A DNA stretch of 64,000 bases from Actinomadura craniellae (GTDB taxonomy: Bacteria; Actinomycetota; Actinomycetes; Streptosporangiales; Streptosporangiaceae), in contig NZ_QLYX01000017.1 of NCBI RefSeq assembly GCF_003289645.1, positions 124,001 to 188,000 of the forward strand. Reading direction: 5' to 3'. Below, one piece after another: positions 35,440 through 42,779 of the stretch. How positions within the stretch are numbered: position 1 is the first letter of the stretch; every line of letters begins with the position of its first letter. The notes beneath the pieces were generated by a model that was not told the origin of the DNA, did not search any database, and saw only the letters and a program-made list of their open reading frames with translations. The position numbers and the translations under genes were made by a program.

Positions 35440-36654
35440 ATGAAATCCCGATCCCTTTCCAGCGTCGCGGCCGTCGCGCTGGCGGCCGTGGTCGCGCTGG
35501 CGGCCTGGCTCGCCGGCGTGCCGCGGGCTGGCGCCGCCGTGGGCTTCAGCGAGGTCACCGGCTTCGGCAGCAACCCCGGCAACATCCGGATGTTCACCTA
35601 CATCCCGACCGGCCTGCCGTCCGGCGCGCCGGTGGTGGTGCTGTTCCACGGCTGTGGCGGTTCGGCCGCCGGGCTCGACACCCAGACCGGCTGGCGCAAA
35701 TACGCCGACCTGTACAAGTTCGCTCTGGTGATGCCCGAGCAGAAACAGGAGAACGTCGGCTCCGGCGGAATCGTCCCGCACAAGTGCTTCAGCGTCTGGA
35801 ACGAGGCCGATCGCACCCGTTCCGGTAATGGCGAGGCCCGGTCGGTCATCCAGATGGTCGACTACATGGCGGCCAACTACGGATCGAACATGTCGCGGGT
35901 CTTCGTCACCGGCTATTCGGGTGGCGGTGCCGGGACCAACGTGATGCTCGCGGCCTATCCCGACCGGTTCGCGGCGGGCACGGTGTTCTTCGGCATGCCC
36001 TACAAGTGCGCCGACACCGAGGACGACTACTTCCGTACCGGCACCTTCGGGCCGTGCTCGGGCTCGGTGTCCAGCGTCACCGCCCAGCAGTGGGGCGACC
36101 GGGTGCGCTCGGCCCATCCCGGCTACGCCGGACCCCGGCCCAAGGTGCAGATCTGGCACGGCGGCGACGACCCGCTGATCAACCCGGTGTCGCTGGAGCG
36201 GCAGCGCGACCAGTGGACCAACGTGTTCGGGATCAGCGCCGGCCCGGTCTCCACCACCAATCCCAGGCCGGGAGTGGTCAAGAGCGTGTACGGCGCCGGC
36301 CAGGTGGAGACCTGGCTGGTGCAGGACATGGGGCACACCTACCCGGTCGATCCCGGTGGTGCCGAGGAGCAGTGCGGTACCACGTCGGCGGGCTACGACC
36401 TGATCTGCGGGCCGTACCACGCCGCGAAGTTCTTCGGCCTCGGCTCCGGCGGCGGACCGACCGAACCGCCCGCCCAGGAGTGCTTCACCGCCACCAACGC
36501 CGCGCACGTCTCTGCCGGGCGGGCCACCAACCGGCTGCTGTCGACGTACGCCGACGGGTCCGGCGACTACATGGGCCCGCGGTCCAGTTCGACCCAGCGC
36601 AGCCTGCTGCGGACGGGGACCGACCATTACGAACTGGTCGACTCCTGCCCGTGA
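35440..36654 (+). CDS. Secreted PHB depolymerase-type esterase
   Basis: 404 residues. A Sec signal peptide (MKSRSLSSVAAVALAAVVAL ... cleavage near residue 33-35, AGA-A) precedes a PHB-depolymerase/esterase domain with VVLFHGCGG for the oxyanion hole, the lipase box GYSGGG (about 170-175) and a catalytic His in MGHTYPV. The C-terminal about 60 residues, after a Gly/Pro linker at about 342, are a small Cys-containing extra domain of unknown role. It would act on polyesters or esterified polymers outside the cell. GAGGAGG lies before ATG 35440. Single gene. Confidence 0.88.
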   Translation: MKSRSLSSVAAVALAAVVALAAWLAGVPRAGAAVGFSEVTGFGSNPGNIRMFTYIPTGLPSGAPVVVLFHGCGGSAAGLDTQTGWRKYADLYKFALVMPEQKQENVGSGGIVPHKCFSVWNEADRTRSGNGEARSVIQMVDYMAANYGSNMSRVFVTGYSGGGAGTNVMLAAYPDRFAAGTVFFGMPYKCADTEDDYFRTGTFGPCSGSVSSVTAQQWGDRVRSAHPGYAGPRPKVQIWHGGDDPLINPVSLERQRDQWTNVFGISAGPVSTTNPRPGVVKSVYGAGQVETWLVQDMGHTYPVDPGGAEEQCGTTSAGYDLICGPYHAAKFFGLGSGGGPTEPPAQECFTATNAAHVSAGRATNRLLSTYADGSGDYMGPRSSSTQRSLLRTGTDHYELVDSCP

Positions 36655-36666
36655 CCTGAACCTTCC

Positions 36667-36695
36667 GCCCGCCGCCGGCCCGTCCGGCGGCGGGC
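36667..36695. terminator. Terminator between esterase and XRE-cupin genes
   Basis: GCCCGCCGCCGG (36667-36678) pairs perfectly over 12 bp with CCGGCGGCGGGC (36684-36695) around the loop CCCGT. It sits between convergent stops (36654 and 36702) and can work in both directions. Confidence 0.8.
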
Positions 36696-36701
36696 GCCCG
36701 T

Positions 36702-37280
36702 TCAGGGCCGGGGGTAGCGGATGAGGAGGGTGGCCCGGACGTCGTCGGGGCCTGGGGCGGCGTAGCCGTGGGGAACGTCGGACCGCCAGCTGAGGTGGTC
36801 GCCCGGGCCGCCGGTCAGTGGGGCGTCCAGCGGCCCGGCGCGGAGCGTCCCGGCGAAGACGGTGAGGTGCTCGGTGACCCCGGCGTGGTGGGCGGGCGAG
36901 ACCTGCTCGGTGCCGGCGGGGAGGTCCAGCCGGTACAGCTCGTAGGTGACGTCCCCGTCGTCGAAGACCTCCAGCAGTGTGGCCGCCACGGCGGTGCCGT
37001 GCATCACCGGGACGGCGGCCGGCTCCGGGGCGCCCGGACCGGCCTCGACGAGGATGGCGGTCATCGGCACGCCCAGCTGGGCCGTCACTGCCCAGAGCGT
37101 CTCCAGGGTGGGGTTGCGGGTGCCGTTCTCCAGCCCGGACAGGGTGGCCTTGCCGACGCCGGCCCGCCGGGCGAGTTCCGACAGCGACAGCCCGCGCGCC
37201 TCGCGCAGCGCGCGCACCCGACGCCCGACATCGCGCGGATCGGTGTCCAGGGCCGGTCGCCGGGCGGGGCTGGAGTCCAT
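36702..37280 (-). CDS. XRE-cupin transcriptional regulator
   Basis: 192 residues. The N-terminal XRE helix-turn-helix (about 16-75) includes RRVRALREARGLSLSELARRAGVGKATLSGLENGTRNPTLETL. A cupin-type sensor follows, with TEHLTVFAGTLRAGP at about 140. The start at 37280 (MDSSPARR) has AGGA upstream; an in-frame ATG at 37298 would add 6 residues. It is divergent from benE, with a perfect 26-base palindrome between them, so it probably represses or activates benE and itself. Confidence 0.88.
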   Translation of the reverse strand: MDSSPARRPALDTDPRDVGRRVRALREARGLSLSELARRAGVGKATLSGLENGTRNPTLETLWAVTAQLGVPMTAILVEAGPGAPEPAAVPVMHGTAVAATLLEVFDDGDVTYELYRLDLPAGTEQVSPAHHAGVTEHLTVFAGTLRAGPLDAPLTGGPGDHLSWRSDVPHGYAAPGPDDVRATLLIRYPRP

Positions 37281-37334
37281 TCCGCCATCCTGCTGCATCC
37301 CGGGCGCTCTGGCGCGCGGGGCCGTGGGACGCTA

Positions 37335-37360
37335 CCTTCGTTCCGTTTACGGAACGAAGG
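37335..37360. promoter_or_regulatory. Operator between the XRE-cupin gene and benE
   Basis: CCTTCGTTCCGT (37335-37346) and ACGGAACGAAGG (37349-37360) are perfect 12-base inverted arms with the 2-base centre TT. It is 12 bases upstream of the benE ATG (37372) and 55 bases upstream of the regulator start at 37280. The position predicts regulation of both genes by the XRE-cupin protein. Inferred from symmetry and position. Confidence 0.8.
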
Positions 37361-37371
37361 CTGGGGGCGGG

Positions 37372-38583
37372 ATGGGACGGTGGGCGCAGCCGGTGCTGGC
37401 CGGAGTGGTCACGGCGGTGGTGGGATTCGCCAGCTCCTTCGCCATCGTGCTGGCGGGGCTGCGGGCGGTGGGCGCCGATCCGGAGCAGGCGACGTCCGGG
37501 CTGCTCGCGCTCTGCGCGGCGGTGGGGCTCACCGCCATCTGGGCCGGCCTGCGCTACCGGATGCCGATCAGCATCGCCTGGTCCACCCCGGGCGCGGCGC
37601 TGCTGGTGGCCACCGGCGGGGTGCCGGGCGGGTTCGGCACCGCGGTCGGCGCCTTCGTCGGCTGCGGCCTGCTGATCACCGTCGCGGGCCTGTTCGCCCC
37701 GCTGGGGCGGTGGATCGCCGCCATCCCCGGGCCGCTGGCCGCCGCCATGCTCGCCGGTGTGCTGCTCGACCTGTGCCTGGCACCGGTCCGGGCGCTGGCC
37801 GAGGCGCCGGCGCTCGCCGTCCCGGTCGTGCTGACCTGGGCGGTGCTCACCCGGTTCGCCCGGCCGTGGGCGGTGCCGGCGGCGCTCGCGGTCGCGGTGG
37901 CGGCGATCGTGGCGACCGCGCCACCGGGCGGACCGGCCGGCGCGGCCCTGCGCCCGGTGATCGAGCCGACCGTGCCCGGCTGGAGCCTGCAGGCCGCGAT
38001 CGGCCTGGCCCTGCCGCTGTTCCTGGTGACCATGGCGTCGCAGAACATCCCGGGGATGGCCGTGCTGGCCGGGTACGGGTACCGCCCGCCGCTGCGTCCC
38101 CTCCTGATCGGCACCGGCCTGGCCACCACCGCCGCCGCGCCCCTCGGCGGGCACGCGGTGAACCTGGCCGCGATCAGCGCCGCGCTCGCCGCCGGACCCG
38201 ACGCCCACCCCGATCCGGAGCGCCGCTGGATCGCCTCGGTCACCGCGGGCACGGCGATGATCGCCCTGGGGCTGGCGGCCGGGCCGGCCACCGCGCTCGT
38301 CCTACTCTCGCCGCCCGTGCTCGTCGAGGCGGTCGCCGGGCTGGCCCTGCTCGGCGCGCTGGCCGGCGCGCTGACGGCCGCCGTCGCCGAACCCGGCCGG
38401 CGCGAGGCCGCGGTGATCACCTTCGCGGTGACGGCGTCCGGCGTCACCGTCCTGGGGGTGGGCGCGGCCTTCTGGGGCCTGCTGGCCGGAGCGGCGGCCC
38501 TGCTGCTCCGGCCCCGTGCCCCCGCCGCTCCGGCCGCCGACCCCGGGCGGGACCGGGCGGCGGCGGTACCCGGCGGCGGGTGA
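37372..38583 (+). CDS. benE: BenE family transporter
   Basis: 403 residues, about 12 hydrophobic helices in the pattern of the benzoate/H+ symporter BenE family. Markers include PISIAWSTPGAALL, LPLFLVTMASQNIPGMAVL and the following GGHAVNLAAISAAL. It imports an aromatic or similar anion with protons; benzoate is the reference substrate, not proven here. No benzoate catabolic genes are adjacent. GGGGGCGGG before ATG 37372 serves as a ribosome-binding site. Confidence 0.92.
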   Translation: MGRWAQPVLAGVVTAVVGFASSFAIVLAGLRAVGADPEQATSGLLALCAAVGLTAIWAGLRYRMPISIAWSTPGAALLVATGGVPGGFGTAVGAFVGCGLLITVAGLFAPLGRWIAAIPGPLAAAMLAGVLLDLCLAPVRALAEAPALAVPVVLTWAVLTRFARPWAVPAALAVAVAAIVATAPPGGPAGAALRPVIEPTVPGWSLQAAIGLALPLFLVTMASQNIPGMAVLAGYGYRPPLRPLLIGTGLATTAAAPLGGHAVNLAAISAALAAGPDAHPDPERRWIASVTAGTAMIALGLAAGPATALVLLSPPVLVEAVAGLALLGALAGALTAAVAEPGRREAAVITFAVTASGVTVLGVGAAFWGLLAGAAALLLRPRAPAAPAADPGRDRAAAVPGGG

Positions 38584-38591
38584 TCCGGCGG

Positions 38592-39683
38592 CTACCGGTC
38601 CGGCCGGGGCTGCGCCCGGTGGCGGCCGGGACTCTGCGCGCCGCGGCGCGCGGACAGCGAGACCGACATCGCGAGCACCGTGCCCGCCACCGCCCAGGTG
38701 CCGAGCACCCAGCGCGGACCGAGGGTGGCGTGGCCGCCGAAGTAGACCGTGTTGCGCACCGCGGCGTCGGCCGCCCCGGTCGGCAGCGCCGGACCGACGG
38801 TCCGCCAGAACTGCGGCAGCAGGGCGGTCGGCGGGAGACCGCCCGTACCGGGGACGCCCAGCACCACCAGGAGCAGCGCGGCCAGGCCGAGCCCCGGCAC
38901 GCCGAACAGGGCCCGCAACGCCAGGGTGGTGATTCCCGCCGCGAACACGGTCAGCGCGCCGATCGCGCAGAGCGCGGCGAAGTGACCCGGCAACGCGCCG
39001 AACACCGGGTCCACGACGGCGGCTCCGGCCAGCCCCGAGACGGCGGCGTACCCGGCGAGGATCGCCAGCCAGGTCACCGTGCGCTGCGGGTCGTCCGGGC
39101 GGGCGCCGCCGGCGGCCAGCAGCACGACGGCGGCCAGGCAGCCGCCCGCGACCCAGCTGATCGCCAGCAGGGACGGGGCCAGGCCCCACCGGTCCCCGAG
39201 CGAGGGAGCCTGGACGTCGGTCACCGTGACGGTCCGCCCGCCCCGGCGCCCGGCCTCCCGCGCCACCTGCGTGGCCGCCTGGGCGGTGGCGGGCCCGGCC
39301 GCCGAGGCCACCAGCAGGGTGTCGGCCTGCCCCGGGGCGGTGGCGGCGATGTACGCGGCGGCGGCCTCGCGGCGCAGCACCCGGGTGCGGGCCGTGGCGG
39401 AGTCGGGTGCGACGGTCGTCCGGACGAAGTCGCCCGGCAGGGCGTCGAAGGCGTCGACCATCCGCGCCGCCGTCTGCACCGGTGCGGCCACCGTGATCGG
39501 CAGCCGGTGCGGCGCCGCCGAGTGGAACGCGCCCACCGCGGAGACGACGAACCCGACCTGCAGCAGCAGCAACCCGAAGATCAGCGGTGCGGCCCGCCGG
39601 CCGGCCGGTCGCGGCGGTGGCGGGCCGCCCGGCGGCGGGCCGGAGTGCTGCGGCGCGCGGCCGGTGGCCGTGGTGGTGCTCAT
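38592..39683 (-). CDS. YhgE/DUF3533-like membrane protein
   Basis: 363 residues. After a Pro/Gly-rich cytoplasmic start, one membrane segment (about 33-54) is followed by an extracytoplasmic region (about 55-165), then about five more helices to residue 345. This layout is that of ABC-2 or YhgE/SNG1-type (DUF3533) membrane proteins. No ATPase gene is adjacent. The stop is 8 bases from the benE stop on the other strand. Role unknown. Confidence 0.75.
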   Translation of the reverse strand: MSTTTATGRAPQHSGPPPGGPPPPRPAGRRAAPLIFGLLLLQVGFVVSAVGAFHSAAPHRLPITVAAPVQTAARMVDAFDALPGDFVRTTVAPDSATARTRVLRREAAAAYIAATAPGQADTLLVASAAGPATAQAATQVAREAGRRGGRTVTVTDVQAPSLGDRWGLAPSLLAISWVAGGCLAAVVLLAAGGARPDDPQRTVTWLAILAGYAAVSGLAGAAVVDPVFGALPGHFAALCAIGALTVFAAGITTLALRALFGVPGLGLAALLLVVLGVPGTGGLPPTALLPQFWRTVGPALPTGAADAAVRNTVYFGGHATLGPRWVLGTWAVAGTVLAMSVSLSARRGAQSPGRHRAQPRPDR

Positions 39684-39761
39684 CGTGCCCGGGTCCCCTC
39701 GTCGACGGCACGTACCGTCCGTTCGTTTCCACGGGCGGCCAAGGGGAAGACCCAGGCGCGG

Positions 39762-40577
39762 TCAGGAACCGGTGAGGGTGGCGGCGTGGTCGGGGACGTA
39801 GGTCTGCGACTCCCGCGGCGGGCGCCGGTACCCCCGGGACGGCGGGCGGGCCGGCAGCTCCAGCGCCGGATGCTCCACCTCGTGGTAGGGCAGGCTCGAC
39901 AGCAGGTGGGCGATCAGGTTGATCCGGGCCCGGCGCTTGTCGTCGCTCTCCACCACGTACCAGGGCGACTCGGGGGTGTCGGTCTGCGCGAACATCTCGT
40001 CCTTGGCCCGGGAGTAGTCCTCCCAGTGGGTGATCGACCGCAGGTCCATCGGCGACAGCTTCCAGCGCCGCATCGGGTCGTGCAACCGGGACTCGAAGCG
40101 CCTCTCCTGCTCGGCGTCGCTGACCGACAGCCAGTACTTGCGCAGGATGATGCCGTCGTCGATGAGCAGCCGCTCGAAGACGGGGGCCTGGCGCAGGAAG
40201 AGCCGGCACTCCTCCTCGGTGCAGAAGCCCATCACCCGCTCCACCCCGGCCCGGTTGTACCAGCTCCGGTCGAAGAGCATCATCTCGCCGGCGGCGGGCA
40301 GCTGCTCGACGTAACGCTGGAAGTACCACTCGGTGCGCTGCCGCTCGGTCGGCACGGGCAGCGCCACGACCTGCACGGTCCGCGCGCTCAGCACCTCGGT
40401 GATCCGTTTGATCGCCCCGCCCTTGCCGGCGGCGTCGCGGCCCTCGAACAGGACGACGACCCGCGCTCCCTCGGCCCGCACCCAGTCCTGGAGCTTGACC
40501 AGTTCGGCCTGCAGCCGGAGCAGCTCCGCCTCGTACACCTTGCGCGGCAGCCGTTCCCTCTCCCGGTCCTTTCCCAT
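39762..40577 (-). CDS. ppk2: Polyphosphate kinase 2
   Basis: 271 residues of the PPK2 family: Walker A EGRDAAGKGG (45-54), the Walker B / lid motif MMLFDRSWYNRAG and later DDKRRARINLIAHLL. It transfers phosphate between polyphosphate and nucleoside phosphates. The start is the ATG at 40575-40577 with a GGAGGGCGGAGG site. The long frame reading into the upstream gene is ignored. The lipid kinase gene lies 17 bases upstream on the same strand and may be co-transcribed. Confidence 0.93.
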   Translation of the reverse strand: MGKDRERERLPRKVYEAELLRLQAELVKLQDWVRAEGARVVVLFEGRDAAGKGGAIKRITEVLSARTVQVVALPVPTERQRTEWYFQRYVEQLPAAGEMMLFDRSWYNRAGVERVMGFCTEEECRLFLRQAPVFERLLIDDGIILRKYWLSVSDAEQERRFESRLHDPMRRWKLSPMDLRSITHWEDYSRAKDEMFAQTDTPESPWYVVESDDKRRARINLIAHLLSSLPYHEVEHPALELPARPPSRGYRRPPRESQTYVPDHAATLTGS

Positions 40578-40594
40578 GCCTCCGCCCTCCCGGG

Positions 40595-41560
40595 TCAGCG
40601 GTCCTCGAAGCTCTGCGGGACGAGGACCCGCAGCGCGTTGGCCCGCATGACGATCGTCACCGGGGTGCGCCCGCGCAACTCGCCGTCGGCCTCCACACCG
40701 AGCGGCGGGTCGGTTTCCACGTGTACCCGGTCGTCGGTGGTGAGGAACATGTCGTCGGCCAGGCTGCGGCGGTGCCCCGCCAGCATGTGCCGCACGGTCG
40801 CCGCGGCCAGTTGCGGCAGGCCGGCGTCGCCCAGCCGGTAGACCGCCAGCAACCGGTCGTCCAGGCTGGCGTCGGCGGCGAAGGGACGGCCGCTCTGGTG
40901 GCTGCCGTTGGCGATGTTCAGCTGGTGGGTGGTCAGCTCGTGGGACTCGCCGTCGATCCGCAGGACGGCCCGGAACGGGCGGTGCCGGGGCAGCAGCCGC
41001 AGCGCGGTCAGGGCGTACGCCGAGCGGCCGGCCAGCCGCTTGAGCCGGGGCGACACCCGCTCGGCGACCTGGACCGACAGGCCGATGCTCACCATGTTGG
41101 CGAACACCTCGTCGCCGATGTACCCGACGTCGACGTCGGCGACCTTGCCGTCCCGCAGCACCGCCACGGCCCCGGCCAGGCCGACGGGCAGGTGCAGGCC
41201 GCGGGCGAAGTTGTTGGTGGTGCCGAGCGGGAGCAGGCCCAGGGCGACGTCCAGCCCGGCGAGGTGCCCGACCGCCTCCGCGATGGTGCCGTCGCCGCCG
41301 CCGACGACCACCAGGTCGGGCCGCAGCGCCAGCGCGGCGCTGAAGGTCTCGGTCAGCCGGCCGGGCTCGGAGACCGGGAAGGTCTCCAGGAAGGACAGCC
41401 CGGCCTCGGCGAGCAGCCGGCGGCTCCGGTCGAACTGGCGACGGCCCCGGCGGGACCGGGTGTTGACGATGAGGACGGCGCGGCCCTCGGCACGGATGGC
41501 GGCGTCGAGTTCCCGTTTGCTCCGCATATCGGGGGGTGTACTGCCTTCCACGGGGGACAC
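40595..41560 (-). CDS. Diacylglycerol kinase-type lipid kinase
   Basis: 321 residues of the DAGK/LCB5 catalytic fold with the nucleotide motif VVGGGDGT (85-92) and a following GLLPLGTTNNFARGLHLP, where NNFAR is the diagnostic segment. It phosphorylates a lipid head group using ATP. It starts at GTG or ATG near 41560 (M-S-P-V-E). PPK2 follows closely on the same strand. Confidence 0.9.
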   Translation of the reverse strand: MSPVEGSTPPDMRSKRELDAAIRAEGRAVLIVNTRSRRGRRQFDRSRRLLAEAGLSFLETFPVSEPGRLTETFSAALALRPDLVVVGGGDGTIAEAVGHLAGLDVALGLLPLGTTNNFARGLHLPVGLAGAVAVLRDGKVADVDVGYIGDEVFANMVSIGLSVQVAERVSPRLKRLAGRSAYALTALRLLPRHRPFRAVLRIDGESHELTTHQLNIANGSHQSGRPFAADASLDDRLLAVYRLGDAGLPQLAAATVRHMLAGHRRSLADDMFLTTDDRVHVETDPPLGVEADGELRGRTPVTIVMRANALRVLVPQSFEDR

Positions 41561-41612
41561 CCTGCCACACCCGCCCGCCCGGGTACCCGGCGCGGGAGCG
41601 CCAGGGCGGGCT

Positions 41613-42779
41613 TCAGCGGGAGTCGGGGTCGGCGAACCCGGTGAGATCGCGGCGCTCGACGGCCGCGGCCATCAGGTCGGGGAAGGCGTCGGGGGTGCAG
41701 GCGAACGCCGGGACGCCCATCGCGGCCAGCGCCGCCGCGTTCTCCCGGTCGTAGCCCGGGGTGCCCTCGTCCGACAGCGCCAGCAGCGCGATCACCTGGA
41801 CCCCGGCGGCCGTCATGTCCGCCACCCGGCGCAGCGTCTCCCGGGAGGAACCACCGTCGTACAGATCGCTGATCAGCACCAGGATGGTGTCGGCCGGCCG
41901 GTCGATCAGGCCCTGGCAGTACGTCAGCGCCCGGTTGATGTCGGTGCCGCCGCCGAGCCGGGCGCCGAAGAGCACCTCGACCGGATCGTGCAGCTGCGCG
42001 GTGAGGTCCACCACCGCGGTGTCGAACACCACCAGCGAGGTGCGCAGCGAGCGCAGCGACGCCAGCACCGCCCCGAACACCCCCGAGTACACCAGCGAGG
42101 ACGCCATCGAGCCGCTCTGGTCGACGCATAGCACCACGTCGCGCTGGACCGCCTGCCGCCGCCGCCCGTACCCGACCAGCCGCTGCGGCACCACCGTCCG
42201 GTGCTCGGGCAGGTAGTGGGCCAGGTTGGCGCGGACGGTGCGGTCCCAGTCGACGTCCGCGAGCCGGCGCGGCCGCTGGACACGCGCCGAGCGGTCGAGC
42301 GCCCCGGTGATCGCCGACCGGGTGTGCCGGGCCAGCCGCTCCTCCAGCCGCCGGACCACCGTGCGCACCACCGCGCGGGCCGTCTCCCTGGTCCGCTCGG
42401 GCATCACCTGGTTCAGCGACAGCAGCGTGCCGACCAGGTTGACGTCGGGTTCCACCGCCTCCAGCATCTCGGGTTCGAGCAGCAGCCGGGTCAGGTCGAG
42501 GCGCTCGATCGCGTCCTTCTGCATCACCTGGACGACGGTCGACGGGAAGAACGTGCGGATGTCCCCGAGCCAGCGGGCCACCGACGGGGCGGACGCGCCG
42601 AGCCCTCCGCCGCGCGAGCCGCCGCCCCGGCCCCGGGCCGTACCGCCCCCGCCGCCGTACAGCGACTCCAGTGCGGCGTCCATCCGCGCCTCGTCGCCCT
42701 GCAACGTCACGCCGGTGCACTCGGCGGCCTCGCCGCCCAGCACCAGCCGCCACCGCTTCAGCCGCTCGTCGTCATTCAT
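41613..42779 (-). CDS. VWA (CoxE-like) protein of the MoxR operon
   Basis: 388 residues. The N-terminal part is helical with a Gly-rich stretch (about 42-62). A von Willebrand A domain occupies about 215-380 with the MIDAS motif DQSGSM (DxSxS) and a following LGGGTD and ISDLYDGG. This is the VWA partner normally co-encoded with a MoxR ATPase. It overlaps the DUF5682 gene by 8 bases at its start. It is the last gene of the minus-strand operon running from 49170. Role probably in metal-dependent protein handling with the MoxR protein. Confidence 0.9.
   Translation of the reverse strand: MNDDERLKRWRLVLGGEAAECTGVTLQGDEARMDAALESLYGGGGGTARGRGGGSRGGGLGASAPSVARWLGDIRTFFPSTVVQVMQKDAIERLDLTRLLLEPEMLEAVEPDVNLVGTLLSLNQVMPERTRETARAVVRTVVRRLEERLARHTRSAITGALDRSARVQRPRRLADVDWDRTVRANLAHYLPEHRTVVPQRLVGYGRRRQAVQRDVVLCVDQSGSMASSLVYSGVFGAVLASLRSLRTSLVVFDTAVVDLTAQLHDPVEVLFGARLGGGTDINRALTYCQGLIDRPADTILVLISDLYDGGSSRETLRRVADMTAAGVQVIALLALSDEGTPGYDRENAAALAAMGVPAFACTPDAFPDLMAAAVERRDLTGFADPDSR

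Noticed and set aside
32311-38208. A 1965-codon minus-strand frame spanning several genes
   Set aside because: It crosses five plausible genes on both strands and encodes only Gly/Arg/Gln/Pro-rich sequence. It is the antisense of real frames at high GC.
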